DNA of 64,000 nt from Isochrysis galbana (GCA_018136815.1 CM030935.1:3732299-3796298), one strand, 5' to 3'. Shown: positions 32,310 to 43,710, counted from the first letter of the stretch. A program made the numbers and translations. Notes: generated by a model not told the origin, from the letters alone.

Positions 32310-32465
32310 GCCCATCCACGCGCGCGAGGCCGGCACCTACTCCACCACATCCTCGCCCACTACGACGGCCTCTGCGACGACGGCGTCCTCTTCCTCAAGG
32401 ACTACTCCTGCCGCCAGAGGGCCAGCGCGCCCGCCATGCTCGCCTATGCCTTAACCCTGCGCAGC
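32310..32465 (+). pseudogene. DUF3431-like fragment with frameshift
   Basis: One frame gives HAREAGTY; a one-base shift then gives LHHILAHYDGLCDDGVLFL and KDYSCRQRASAPAMLAYAL. Together this resembles the DUF3431 core (GREAxTYLHxI..NYDxLPD..VFLQG). It lacks a start, a consistent frame and the remaining domain, and runs into a C-run at about 32468. A decayed relic, assigned from memory of the family. Confidence 0.4.
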
Positions 32466-33685
32466 GCCCCCCCCCCCCCTCCCCTTCGCGTGCGGTCACG
32501 CCCTCCAGATGCGCCACTGCGGCATGAGCGACGACCTGCTCCGACCACGAGCACAACCTCACCTCCACGCCCAGGGTGACTTCTTCCCCCCCCCCCCCCC
32601 CGCCCGGGGCGGCCGGAAACTAAGCATACCCAAGGGGGGCCAAAAAGCAAATCTCGCGAGTGTGGCAAACGGGACAAGGGGGAGGGAGCGGGACACGGGA
32701 GAAGGGCCCTGTGGGATGCTCCGTGACGGTAAACCTCGTGCATGAGATGCGTAGCTGTTGCTGGCGGGCGAGCGGTGACGAGGTCGGGACCTTGGATTTG
32801 GCCAGTGGTGCACGCAGGCGTACCAACACAGGAAAGGCGGATTGAGACCGCTAGCCGAGGCCGGAAAGAAGCATCTCCCACGTGGGTGGGCGTGGCGAGG
32901 AGGGCTGGGCCCAATGCACAGGAAGGAGCGATCACACGCCTAGGCTCACGCAAGCGAAGCACTTCAAGACCCGGCGGCGGAAGGCTGAGGGAAGGGAGAG
33001 GATCCGCCGTGTGCAAAAATAGGCTCAAAATTAGGCGGGTAGGCCAACCTGGCCCACAATGGCAGGGCGAATCGAGACGGGTGCCTTCCTGCGCGAGACG
33101 GGACTCCCGCCTCTCTGCCTAGACCACAAGGCACTGCGAGGCGGGTGCGGGGTGACTCATCCCACGCCTGATTGGCCGGGTCGGCGGGCGGCGCATTCGC
33201 ATTCCAACCAGCCCGGAGGAGGGGGCATGGCGGTGTGCACATGACGCGTGAACATGCAAAGGCACATGTCCAGAATCGCCGGCACAATGCATCTGATATG
33301 GCCATGATTGCTCATTGATGGGTCGGTCATCGAGACCGCAAAGGTACGGAGGATGGCGGCACCCAAGGAATGCTCGGTGGAGTCCTTTCAACGGTCAACG
33401 CGAGGCGCACAGCGCTCGTATAAGCGGGCACGTCACAGTTCATCCCTATGGCCATTTGTGTAGGCCCCATCGACCAGCACATGTGCGCTCGATTGGTCGG
33501 GGTCATCTTCGTCATAATGCGCCAGCGAGGCGAACCAGCGCTGGTATGCGCGGACTTCCGTAATGCTCATTAGACCTGGGACCTCTCGGGGAGAAGCCAG
33601 CTGCATTGGAAAGGGGAGATGACGCGAGTGAGGAGCAGGCCGACAAATCTACAGACCCCGCCCGCGGCGAGTACAACATGCCGAC
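32466..33685. other. No supported gene
   Basis: C/G runs at 32468 and 32587. Overlapping frames on both strands carry no recognisable motif. This is the 3' flank of the minus-strand gene that follows. Confidence 0.4.
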
Positions 33686-34985
33686 CTACACACAGATGCT
33701 ATCCATGGGCACTGCCGTGAGGAGAACCAGTTCGGGTGATGAGGAAGAGTGCCAACACCAACGAATGCGCACCTGTCTCCGGCCAAGTGCAGTCGCTAGC
33801 TTAGTGGCATCAACGTCAGCACTCGAATTGAGTGCCTGCGCTCGTAAGCGGCTTGCACGCCCCTCAGCGAGTTCACCGCGGGCGAGCCGGATAGCACCGT
33901 CACATGCGGCAAGTTCGGCCATCAATGGCCGCAGCCGCGCTGGCGGCCCGGATCCCACAGTGAGCGCGGCCACTCGCGCACCATCCCGCTTGCCATTTGC
34001 GCCATGCGGCTTCCGGCAGTCAACCTCAAGCTCTTCTGCTTTCTGGACCAGCATCTCTGCACCCTGCAAGTCCCCAAACTCAAGCGCAGCGGCGGCGGCG
34101 GAACGGAGCTGTGATAGGGCGTACGCCAATGCGGCGTACGATCTGCAGGGTGGTGTGCGGGGCGAGTTTTCAAGCGGGCTGCGCGGCCATGCTACACGTT
34201 CGCTCTTGAGACGTGTACCGAGGTGTGCATTTAATTTGGCGGGCTGAAGCAATGTGCTAGAGCTCGCACAGGGGCGTGGCGCACAAGTCTGGGAAGTACG
34301 TCATTCCGAGGTCCATCAAGTCCTGAGGGAGTTCGCCCACAGCCTCTAGCTCGCCTATAGTGCGCACGGCGGTGACAATCAGCTGGCCGACCGCCTCGTC
34401 GCTCACTGGTAGCGGAATGTCGTCGCCAGGCGAGAGGTCAGCAAGGCTGGACTGGTTCCTGCCCCCCCCTCCGCCCTCAGCTCCAACGGCGGAGGTCGGT
34501 GTGCACACGGGGCCGGCGATGAGGCCGCAGTCGCCCGCCGGGCGCAGGTACCTGACGGACACGCGCATCCCCACTGGGCGGCCCTCGCTCTGCCACGCAC
34601 CGCCGCACCACAACTCGACGACGCACACAAAACTGCCGTCCTGCAGGCAGCCAAGCAGCTGCCCCTCCTCGCAGCCGACCAGCTCGGGCGGCGGCTGGTC
34701 GAGGTGAAGGAGGCGGACGAATAAGCCCGGGCGTAGCACCATCCGCTGCAGCCGCAGCACCTGCTCCTGCTCGTTGCGCGCCACGTGCTCCGGCAGCTCC
34801 CTCACCTGCTGCTCACTCGGCGCCGCGTGGAAGAAGGAGAGCCGCTCTGCGAGCAGCTCTCGCGCTGGCTCAGCCTCGCAGTCGGCGAAGGCACGGAATG
34901 CGTCGAGTAGCGAGTAGTCCGACTGCTCCCCCCCGTGCGCGCCCGCCGCGAGCAGCGCGAGCAGCGCCGTGGGCTGCACGCCCAT
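33686..34985 (-). CDS. Unrecognised two-exon protein, 385 residues
   Basis: Exons 34985-34285 and 34142-33686. Junction GACTT|GTGCGCC with CCCTGCAG|ATCG keeps phase and joins MTYFPDL to SYAALAYALSQLRSA. The first exon begins MGVQPTALLALLAAGAHGGE and is globular, with LRPGLFVRLLHLDQPPPELV, CVVELWCGG and GMRVSVRYLRP. The second is helical and Ala-rich (LEFGDLQGAEMLVQKAEEL, LMAELAACDGAIRLARGEL), suggesting a TPR-like or coiled-coil part. No family is recognised, but two long GC-biased frames, a good splice pair and non-repetitive composition support a real gene. An in-frame ATG at 35144 would add 53 basic and acidic residues of low complexity; I prefer 34985. Confidence 0.55.
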
Positions 34986-35144
34986 CGCACGCACGCCCCC
35001 CCGTCTTCTCCGCCTGGGCAGCGGGGAGAGGCCTTCTTCCCGTTCCTCGGCGCTACCGTTGTGCTCACCTCCCCTTTCCTCACACTCACCGCCGATATCG
35101 CGGAGAAGAAAAGTCGTGTTCCGTCGAAAGAGAATGAGGGCCAT

Positions 35145-35841
35145 TTAAGGTGGTTCCCCAGGTTTTCTTTAAGGGGCTACTTGGTGGGTGGGCGGAGGGT
35201 GCGCGCGGCCGCCAGCGAGGAGCTCTCTGGCCTTCACCGAGGACTGGGGGCCATGCATGGCATCTCGCATTCGATGACCCGCTGTACACACTCCTAGCTG
35301 AGCTTAGAGGAGGCGCAGGGGCCGCTGCTGCGACGCCCGGGCCGCGGCCGTAGCCCCTGCCCCTGCACGTCATACAGGTTGAGCGTGCGAGAAGGCGACG
35401 ATGTCGGCATGGCTTCGCCTACTGTGTGGCCTTGAAGAGGATGAGGAGACGGTGGCCGGTGTGGCGCAGGCAGAGCATAGAGTCACGGAGACTGTAGGCT
35501 CGCGGGAGTGTCTGAGGGGGGTTACTCTCAAGGCGGACGAGCAGCAATGGGTCTGCTGGGTGGGGTACCCTTTGGGGGTTCCCGCATTGCAGGGGCAGAC
35601 CTGGAGCAACTGGCAGTGGTCCACACGTACTGTGATCACCCCGGCGCTCTCCTGTACTTTGAAAATGTGCAGGTGTGTTCTGACGGCGTGTCTCGACGAA
35701 AATCCGCGGGCCGCAGTATGTGTACTGCAAGTCGGAGAGATTTTGTCATGCAGTGATTGTGAGGCTTGGTTGAGGGCATGCATATCGCACTAGGGCGCAC
35801 CTAGGGGTCAATTGTGGGGGCTGCAGAGCATGGTGTGCTTT
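35145..35841. other. Uncertain region before the LINE
   Basis: A plus-strand frame at 35401-35793 (130 codons, starting MSAWLRLLCGLEEDEETV, with several Cys) is possible but has no recognised motif or flanking exon. It is left as unsupported. Confidence 0.3.
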
Positions 35842-35855
35842 GCATAACCCCCCGG
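35842..35855 (+). repeat. LINE target-site duplication, left
   Basis: GCATAACCCCCCGG, repeated exactly at 39703-39716 on the other side of the element. Confidence 0.9.
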
Positions 35856-35880
35856 CAACTATCAGTAAACTGATAGGGTC

Positions 35881-38391
35881 ATGGAGCGCGCGCCGCCTCC
35901 CGCACTCGCTGCCGCCGCCCTCGCCGCGATAGACGAAGCACTCATGGACACCCCCATGTCGCCGAAGCGACCGCGTCAAGACGACCCCCCCGACCAGGTG
36001 GGCGCAGGAGCCAACGGGCTGCGCCCCGGCATCACCAAGAACAGAGCGACCAAAGCCTGCATGCTGGCAGCAGCCAGCATGCAGCACACACACCTCACCC
36101 TCCACAGCCTCCCCAGTCACACCACACCAGCTGGACGATCCATCAGGGAGGGCCCCCGGGCCTGGCCCCTACACAGCCGCGATACCGCCCTCGTGCTCCG
36201 GCACGAGGGGCCGGACCGGCGCCATTCTAGACATGACTCCCTTGGGGGAATGTCGCAACAAACCGTTGCAGCAGGCATGCAACAAGTCTTGACCCCCAGG
36301 GAGGGAGACATCAGCACCAATGGAGACGTCAGGAGAGGGGGACCCCCCAACACCAAGAGGAGGCGAGACCGCGAGCACGCCACGAGCGCGCGAGAGGCTG
36401 GAAGGGCAGAAGCCCAAGAGACCCAACAACACAGACAAGCATACGAACAAGGGCCAACAGATGGCCCAAACAACCCAACAACCCAAAGAGGAGACACCGG
36501 CAAGAGGGCCACACCGTACCCCCTGGGCCCCATAGAGACGAGGCCTTTTGAGAGACTAACCGCGCCCCCCACCCCGGCTACCCAGGTGGCCTTACTTGAC
36601 GAGGATCTAGAACCAGAAGAGGAAGCAGAATTCCCAGCGTACCAAAAAATCATCATTGTCTTCACACCCTACGAGCGCGGCCACAAAACCAAGGACGAAG
36701 AGGTCCTCGGCGCTATAGCAGCGCATCTCAACAAGCTAGAGGGCGTAGACCTCGAGCCCGACTTCCTCTCCAAGAGCGCCTCTGGCCCATGGGAGATCCT
36801 CGTCACGGCGGACTGCCCGAAACGCCTCATAGGCGAAGCCACTCACCTCTTACAACTAACGCACGCGTACCTGGACGAAACGGGTGAGCCAGGACTCTTA
36901 TTGGCACTAGATTGGGAGAAAGCATTCGACAGAGTGAGCTGGGAATTCTATCATATAGTACTCGAAAAACTAAAATTCGGAGAGAACTTCAGGAGATACG
37001 CGAAATCACTCACGAACGCCGGGGCTAAACCCATTAGATACATCAAATCCAACGGAGGCAGAAGTTTCCCTTTCAACGTGTCGAGCGGAGTCCCTCAAGG
37101 GTGCCCGCTGTCGCCACTAGCTTTCCTACTGACGGCGGAAGCACTCACCCGGGCGATTAACGAAGACGACGACATAGAGGGCATCAAGATCAACGGAGCT
37201 GAACTCAAAATAAGTCAATTCGCCGACGACACTCAACTCCTAGCGGCGGACTACGACAGCCTGGAGCGCTCTCTAAAATGGGTAGAGAGATATGCGGCGG
37301 CCTCCTGCGGTAAACCTAACGATCAAAAATTCGAAGGACTGAGGATGGGGTCTATGAAGAGAAAACGCCCACCCACCAGATTCCAGAGATACAGATGGCT
37401 GAAAAGAAACGAATACGCAACTATCTTAGGAGTCCCACTAGGAGGGCCCCAGGCCATAAAAAGTTTCTGGCGAAAACTGGCCGACAAAATAGAAAAAAAG
37501 ACTACCATTTACGCTCCGATCACGAGCAACCTATCTATACACGGCAGAACGAAAGTGGCCAACTTTCTCATCTACTCCATCCCCAGATACTGGTTACAAA
37601 CGCTGGCGGCCCCAAGGTCGTTCCACGCAACGGTTAAGAGGTCAGTCGACAAGATTATGTGGACGAACGCGCGAACCGGACGTAAACTACAGTGGATAAA
37701 GCACCCAGAAATTCCAGTGAAGAACGCCTCTAAAGACGGACCGCACCTGGGTCTGGGACTGCTGGATTGGGACAACCACACCAAGGCACTCCAAGCCAAA
37801 TGGATACTCAACTATTTGGACGCCCGACAAGCGCAGTGGAAACAAGTGCTCGACGCTTGGTTCTGCCGAACGAATCTAGGAAGAGCGGCGGTCCTCTCGA
37901 CGATACCTACAAACAAGCTGACGGACGGGATAACGGGAACGAGCAAACTCCCAAGCTTCTGGAAGCAAGCGCTAAGCAACGCGCGCAAACTCAAACTCAC
38001 GCCCCTAAAGGCCAGTAGAGAAGGAATACTCTCGCAACCCGTGTGGGGAAGCCCGACACACCCAGGCCCCAAGCTAAACCCCACGTGGACGAAGTTATGG
38101 AACAAGTTAGAGTGCAACGCCGTGCATAATGTATTCAGAGACTACGACGCATCAACGCCCTACAGCAAAGAGGAGTGCTCACAATACCTCAAAAACAATG
38201 ATACATACATACACTTTCAGGGAGAATATATCCCGAGAGACAAATTCTTAGGGACATGGGACACAGTAGTGAACCACGCCGTGGAGATGTTAGCGGCGCT
38301 AACAAACCCAACGGAAAGAGAACCACGACACCCCAAAGAGAGATCGAGGAGCACAAAGACCCCAAAGAAACCCACACGAGAATACACATAA
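35881..38391 (+). pseudogene. LINE ORF1/RT fusion frame
   Basis: An 836-residue frame. Residues 1 to about 240 are Pro/Gln/Arg-rich ORF1-like sequence starting MERAPPPALAAAA. A small globular piece follows (YQKIIIVFTPYERGHKTKDE, SGPWEILVTADC), then the RT palm begins abruptly at LLLALDWEKAFDRVSWEFY near 340. SSGVPQGCPLSPLAFLLTAE and the catalytic FADDTQLLA are intact. The thumb region includes LKRNEYATILGVPLGGPQ-type sequence. The jump from ORF1 to mid-RT implies loss of the endonuclease and RT N-terminus. The frame ends at 38391 although homology continues in another frame. Confidence 0.8.
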
Positions 38392-39374
38392 GCCGAGACG
38401 GCAACTACTTTGTCGAATCCAAAGGCATATGGCACGAAGCAGAGCTTTCATACCTGGGTACACCCATAATAGGCGAAAGGCTAACCAACGCCCCCGCACA
38501 TTTGGACCCCTCCCCACCGGCAAAATGGGGGGAAGGATACAAATCCAACAAGAGGCTCGAGTACCCCCTGGCGGACGAGTATACACTTGACGGGAGCACG
38601 CCACTGGACGAAATGGGAGTGGATCAGCTAACGCGAGCACTACAACAAACAGACGGCAAACGCAGACGCCTAACGGGCCCCGAAAATTGGGCGCAACGTT
38701 TACCGATACCCGAAAACACCTGGGAGCACTTGGCCACACTATACACTTCCCCGCTGATGACAACGAGGGACACGCACCTCCACTTCAAACATCTCACCCA
38801 CCGACGGATAGGCACCTACAACCGCTTCGCAGATAGAGACAAAACGTGCCGCATGTGCAAGGCGGAATATGAGTCCTCCACTCATCTGGGCGAATGCCCG
38901 AGAATAGTCAAAATACTAGAGACGCTCGACAAGCTCGCGCGATTTGTACCCAGGAAAGATAGAAGCAGAGAGGAGGTCATCATCGATAACCTTTTCATGC
39001 ACCCCGGGGGCGAATCACCAAGATCACATACTATACTATACACTCTTGCATGGAGATACATCATAACAGACTTCTACAGAATACACTACGATGGTATCGA
39101 ATTCTCGGAAGAATCGGTGCTGATAAGAACATTGGACAGATACACAACACTAAGTAAGGCTCTACTCTTTGCGAACACAACGGACTCGGCTAGGACCGCC
39201 CAAGCGGGCATGGGCAGACAGCCGAAAAAAAGGATCGACACGAAAGATATACACCCGATTTTCACATTAGGAACAAAAGGCAACCTAGAACCTAGTCTGG
39301 AGATCCAAGCATTAGCCAACTCATTGGGAGTGGCTTACATAATAGCCGGGGGACCCGAGACGGAACACCTCTAG
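38330..39374 (+). pseudogene. LINE ORF2 C-terminal part, frameshifted
   Basis: Continues the element in a different frame: HISRDGNYFVESKGIWHEAE, YPLADEYTLDGSTPLDEM, HLTHRRIGTYNRFADRDKTC, then a CxxC..H..C zinc knuckle (CRMCKAEYESSTHLGECP) and the C-terminal YTTLSKALLFANTTDSARTA and GRQPKKRIDTKD blocks shared with 10.7-11.0 kb. The shift lies within 38330-38391. Confidence 0.8.
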
Positions 39375-39702
39375 GACGGACCCCACCGGAGCTAGGCGAA
39401 CACGCACCACACACGGGGACGCACCGGCGATGGTCACGTGAGGGAAGGACGCAACAGCTCGGACTCCACCGGCTAACGGACCACGACAACACAAACAACA
39501 GGCCTGCCCGGAACCCACACTCTGAACCAGGCCCAAGGTAGTGTACCTGGGCCGAACCCCGGATACCGACGACAAAGGAAAGACGGGGGGAAGGGGAGGG
39601 GGTGGAGGAAAGGGAAGAGAAGGGCGATGTCAATAGTGACAGGAGAATGTCCTAGTTCAGTAGGTGTGTAGCCCAGAATCTTCAGATGTTTTTTTTTTTT
39701 TT

Positions 39703-39716
39703 GCATAACCCCCCGG
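39703..39716 (+). repeat. LINE target-site duplication, right
   Basis: GCATAACCCCCCGG directly after the T-run; the preceding TTT is also shared with the left flank, so the true duplication may be up to 17 bp. Confidence 0.9.
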
Positions 39717-39984
39717 GACAACTTTTCATGATTTACTTTTGTGTACAAGTCTCACCGGCCAGTGGCAGCTGCGCATGTGTCTAATGATATTGAGTACTAT
39801 TGTTATAATGACGTAAATGCATATGGAGTGGATGGAGGTCGGATAGGGAGCGAAGGGAGTCTTGGACAATTGTCCCAGGGGGTTACCTGATCTGCAGCAA
39901 GCCGAAATTTCAGCGAATGCTGCCTTGGAGAGCGTCCACACTCGCGTGTGCGTGGTGTAGTGGGGCCCTCCGCGCCCAGAGTTC

Positions 39985-40545
39985 CCCCGCGGAAAGAGTG
40001 AACGCACGGCGTGCACCTTCCTGGAAGTTGCTATGCGCACGCACGGCGCCCCGCGCGGGGGGGCCGATGCACATCGCGCCGTGCCCATGCACGGCGTGCA
40101 CAATGTGATTGCAAGTCATCACACGTACTGCGTGAAGAAACATCTCTTATATTGTACGTTTACGTAGTTGTGGGCCTTAGGTGGTACGCAGAGGGAAAAA
40201 GTCGGCATGCGCACGCACGGCGTTTCCGCGGGGGGGACCGATGCACATCGCGCCGTGCCCAATGCACGGCGTGCACAATGTGATTGCAAGTCATCACAGG
40301 TGCTCAGTGAGAACTATTCATTAAACTGCATGTTTATGTAGTTGTCGGCCTTAGTTAGAGGAAAAGCGTTTGCATGCGCACGCACGGCGTCCCCGCGGGG
40401 GAACCAGAGAAAAAAGTTGTTGTTGTTATCCCCACGCACGGCTAGCCCTTATTTAATTTTAAAATACTGATATATACATAACTATGGACATTTGATCGCT
40501 CAATTCGACTGATGCCCCACAATTGACGGAACGACACCACTTCGA
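39985..40545 (+). repeat. Interspersed repeat R, fullest copy
   Basis: Starts near CGCGGAAAGAGTGAACGCA. It contains three internal units (GCGCACGCACGGCG, GATGCACATCGCGCCGTGCCC, TGTGATTGCAAGTCATCAC), then TTTAATTTTAAAATA and the unique tail ending CCACAATTGACGGAACGACACC. No ORF. Structure is shared with 23330-23875. Confidence 0.85.
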
Positions 40546-40777
40546 ACTTCGAAGGTCGAAGGCCTAAAATTCGGTATTTTTCATTTTTCGAAAATTTCGC
40601 ATTTCGCCGGAGAATCCCCATTTTTTTCTGATCCATCCTACCGGAATCCATAGGGAGCTTATTTAGCCCTCAATTCACCCATTGTAGCTGATTCCCTTCG
40701 CGCTTCGCACCCCCATAGTCGAGGTAGAAAATGGTAAATGTATTTACCTGGCCCTAGCGAGGCGCCTCCCCATACTG

Positions 40778-40797
40778 AACTAAGTATAAACTTAGTT
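40778..40797. repeat. Recurrent AACTAAGT..ACTTAGTT hairpin
   Basis: AACTAAGTATAAACTTAGTT, the most complete of the four copies, following a GGCGCCTCCCCAT stretch as at 1.5 kb. Confidence 0.65.
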
Positions 40798-41204
40798 GGG
40801 GGCTAGCGTCTGTAGTGGTACTAACGCTCAGATGTTCTATTTATTCAGTAGCGATTCGCTACCATACACTAGACCAATAGTAGTACTACTACTAGTACAT
40901 AGTTTGCGAGGACGAATATTGAGGCGCACGCAAGCTACAAGCGACAACAACAAGGCGCGCGATAGGCACACAATAGCCGTATGCCTGCTTTCATGCCGCG
41001 AGTCGTCGGTTGTCGTGATGCCTTGAGCGACGGGATCCAAGCACGGAAGAGCCATCTCTTGTAGCGCGGCATCTAGTGTGATGGGCGCGCGCAATGGAGC
41101 ACCCTCGGCTTCCTCGCCCCCTGTGAACGCCGCGCCAGATGCGCGAACGCACTCTCGATCTGATGGTCTGTCAACCCAGCCCGAGGTTTCCGCTCCACTT
41201 TAGC

Positions 41205-42406
41205 CTACTGTGCGTGTAACTTGCTCGTCGCCTCCTCTCTTACCTTGCTCGCTGCCGCTGCCGCCGCTTCCTCTTCAGCCCTTGCCTCCTCTAGCGTCCA
41301 GTCCGGCTCCATTTGCTGCGGCAGCACTCGCGCCTTGCGCACCAGCTCGACCGAGACCCCGTCTGGCGCACGCAGCAAGGCGACATCTGCCACCAGATTA
41401 GACATCATCTGGTGGCGCGGCGACTCTAGCACGCGCAACTTGCGTCCAAACCTACGCGGGTGAAATGCAAGATGTGAAAGTCACGGCCCATGACATTGCG
41501 CGTGACTTTGAGGGTTGATTCGGGAGGCGCAGTCCCAGCGTCGTCGCCCACCCCGCCACGACTCGGTATCGGCCGACCTCGCCTGCCTCCCTACTGTCGC
41601 ACCGCCCCCAGTCCTGCGCGCGATGCCGCTACGCACTTGGCCTGCGATTCAGCGGAGAGCGAGTCGAGGAGCGAGCACAACGAGGTTGTGCGCGGTGTAA
41701 CGTCAATGCACAGGTGAGCTAGGCCAATAGCGCCAGACGGAACGGGTTGGGGGGTGGTGGCGGTTGCCATCGCGGGGCTGGCCGCGCACTGCTGCTGCAG
41801 CAGCTTCGGTACCTCTATCAACTCGATCGTGGCCTCAGACCACGGGGCAGTCATCCACGCCGCGCGCGCGCCGCTTGTGGTGAAGGAGAGCGACGGCGAG
41901 AAGCCAAGAAGCGAAAGAAAGTCGACCCACTTGACGATGCTGCTCACGTGTACTGCCGTGTGAGAGCACTCCCTAGGCGGCACGCCCGGCTCCCTCCGCG
42001 AGAGGAAGACGAGCTCTGACTGTGTGCCGTCGAGCTGCTCACTGCCCCCAAACGGCCCGTTGAATCCGAGCGCGTGAAGGGCGTCATGGTGGGCGGACGA
42101 GTCGGCGGAGGCAAGCAGTGCACCGCCGCGACTGAGCCGCGGCTCCTCCTCAATTGCGCGCCGGAGCAACGCTGCACCCACCTCGTAGTCTGGCGGGCTG
42201 GCGAGGCGTAGCTCAGCCACGTGTGCCGCGTGCTCACTGTCGTCCCTCGCGCAGATCTGGGCGGTGGCGGCAAGGTTGCCGGCTGTGGAGTATGCAAGTA
42301 GCATGAGGAGTGGCGCGGCACATGAGGCTGACCCCCCCGCCGCCACGCTCGGCCCGCAGGGCGGCAAGGTTGCGTCGAAGGGTGGCCGCTGCACCGCGAT
42401 GCGCAT
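41205..42406 (-). CDS. VOC-fold (glyoxalase-like) protein, 2 exons
   Basis: Exons 42406-41637 and 41451-41205; 338 residues. Junction GCCAA|GTGCGTAG with CGCGTAG|GTTTGG restores ESQAKFGRKLRVLESPRHQM. The C-terminal half shows a vicinal-oxygen-chelate domain: HTAVHVSSIVKWVDFLSLLG, WSEATIELIEVPKLL, IGLAHLCIDV and VADVALLRAPDGVSVELVRK, with His and Glu at the usual metal positions (HTAVHV, IELIEV, LAHLCI, VSVELV). An N-terminal part (about 1-140) may hold a degenerate first module. A Glu/Ala-rich helical tail (LEEARAEEEAAAAAASKV) follows the domain. The substrate is unknown. AGTACTC motifs lie 45-100 bp upstream. The fold is secure; specific glyoxalase I activity is not claimed. Confidence 0.75.
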
Positions 42407-42444
42407 TGACGTGAGGAGATGGAAAAGTGGGAGAAGATTCGTTG

Positions 42445-42512
42445 AGAAATGTGAGTACTCTACTCCTACGAGTACTCTACTCGTACTCTTCTCTACTCCT
42501 CTATCTAGATGG
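42445..42512 (-). promoter_or_regulatory. GAGTACT motif cluster upstream of the VOC gene
   Basis: GAGTACTCTACTCCTACGAG, then TACTCTACTCGTACTC and CTACTCC, within 40-105 bp of the ATG at 42406. Same motif type as upstream of the genes at 14453, 20408 and 48850. Confidence 0.45.
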
Positions 42513-43099
42513 GGGTGACGGGCGTTCTACTCTCCCTCCACTCTAAAGACGTCGGGGGCGACCACCTTCGAGGGAGCATTCTGCATTCTGGGCCAGTCGA
42601 AAGTTCTGGGGGTACGCTCGAGCGTCGAGCGATCTGGGTTGGAACAACCTCAGAACTCAGAAGGCTCGAACGCTCGAACACAAAACCAGGCGGGAGGGGG
42701 GAATTGCGGATTCCTATCTCTTCACTCATACTACTGCCGAGACCGCAGCTGCCAAGTGGCTGCTTCGTCTTGTACTTCTTCGTGGAGAGTAGGGAGAGAG
42801 GGGCTGCATCAGAGATCTTTGCCGCACATTCTGCTGTTCTGCTGTTCTGCTGGGAAAGAAGTGCGTGTGAGGGTGGAGGAAGAGCCGCCGGGAGTGGGGG
42901 AAGGGGAAGGGGGAGGGGGCTACCCCGCGATGGTGGGGGTGTGCACGGTTGGTGCATGGCTCGTCCGGTGTATGCGGCTAGGGATGGTAGTCAACAAGAT
43001 CCTTCACAACTCTAGAGTACAAATCATTACACCCCTTGGTGCTGGGTGTGGGGCCAAACACGTAGCCATAGCTAGTGAAGTAGTCAAGTAGTAAGGGTA
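42513..43099. other. Intergenic, no supported gene
   Basis: Overlapping frames at 42509-43091 have no motif and include GA-rich low complexity at 42880-42925. Confidence 0.4.
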
Positions 43100-43462
43100 C
43101 CGCCGGTCAGCACACCGCTCACCGCGCCCACGCAGAGCAGCATACGGAGCGCGGAGGAGAGGGGCGTGCACATCGGAGATGAAGCGAAGGGTGGGTGGGC
43201 GGCGGAGAGCGGAGGCTCCTCCTGGGGAGTGGGAAGAAGAGAGCAAGCCGGCTTCGATGAAGAGAGCTGTGTGAGGTGACAACGGGGCGAGGCCAGGTGC
43301 AAGAAGAGAGAAGGAACGAGGAGAGAGGGAGAGAGGAAAGAGAGAGGAGAGAGAGAGGAGAGAGAGAGAGCACGCGTCGAGAGAGAAAGAGCGAGGCGGA
43401 GAGGAGCGACGACAAGAATCTCCTCGCAGGGTCGCAGCACATAGGGGGCTTCCCATTGGTTT
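43100..43462 (-). repeat. Inverted-repeat arm 1 (copy of the 5' end of the TMEM53-like gene)
   Basis: Reverse complement of 43785-44147 with no difference noticed over 363 bp. It includes a copy of the start codon and the first 74 coding bases, truncated after GVLTGG. Confidence 0.95.
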
Positions 43463-43710
43463 GCAGGAATATGTAGAAAAAAGTGCCCAAATATGTTTCA
43501 AAAATATGCCGTTTATATGTGAGGCGCTCGCCCAAATATGTCGAAAATATCCAGATATGTCGCCGCTGTACGAGCTGTGCGTGTACGCGCATACGCGCGG
43601 CGGCATTAGAAAAAAACCTTTCAAAATATGCCGCCGCATACGCGCGGCGGCATATTTATTTCGCGAAATCGTACCCAAATATGTTTTACGATATGTTGAT
43701 ATTCCTGCCT
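43463..43710. mobile_element. AT-rich spacer element with short terminal inverted repeats
   Basis: Bounded by GCAGGAATAT and ATATTCCTGC. Interior full of AAATATG motifs and a GCATACGCGCGGCGGCAT palindromic region present twice in opposite orientations (near 43590 and 43635). No ORF. It may be a MITE whose insertion accompanied the inverted duplication. Confidence 0.5.

Larger units (their letters stand above)
35856..39702 (+). mobile_element. LINE retrotransposon copy bounded by 14-bp target duplication
   Basis: A 3,847-bp insertion. The 5' leader is only 25 nt and holds a perfect hairpin (CTATCAGT-AA-ACTGATAG). ORF1-type sequence is followed by RT core blocks, a zinc knuckle and the family 3' UTR (TACCTGGGCCGAACCCCGG, CGACAAAGGAAAGACGG, GTGTAGCCCAGAATCTTCAG), then a tail of about 15 T. 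No endonuclease domain or RT fingers region is present, so it is an internally deleted copy. The exact target duplication shows that this end structure was made by insertion. Confidence 0.9.

Noticed and set aside
35401-35793. 130-codon plus frame before the LINE
   Set aside because: No family or exon partner recognised; kept only as an uncertain region.
42505-43091. Overlapping 150-168 codon frames
   Set aside because: Low complexity at one end, no motif, and they overlap the upstream region of the VOC gene.
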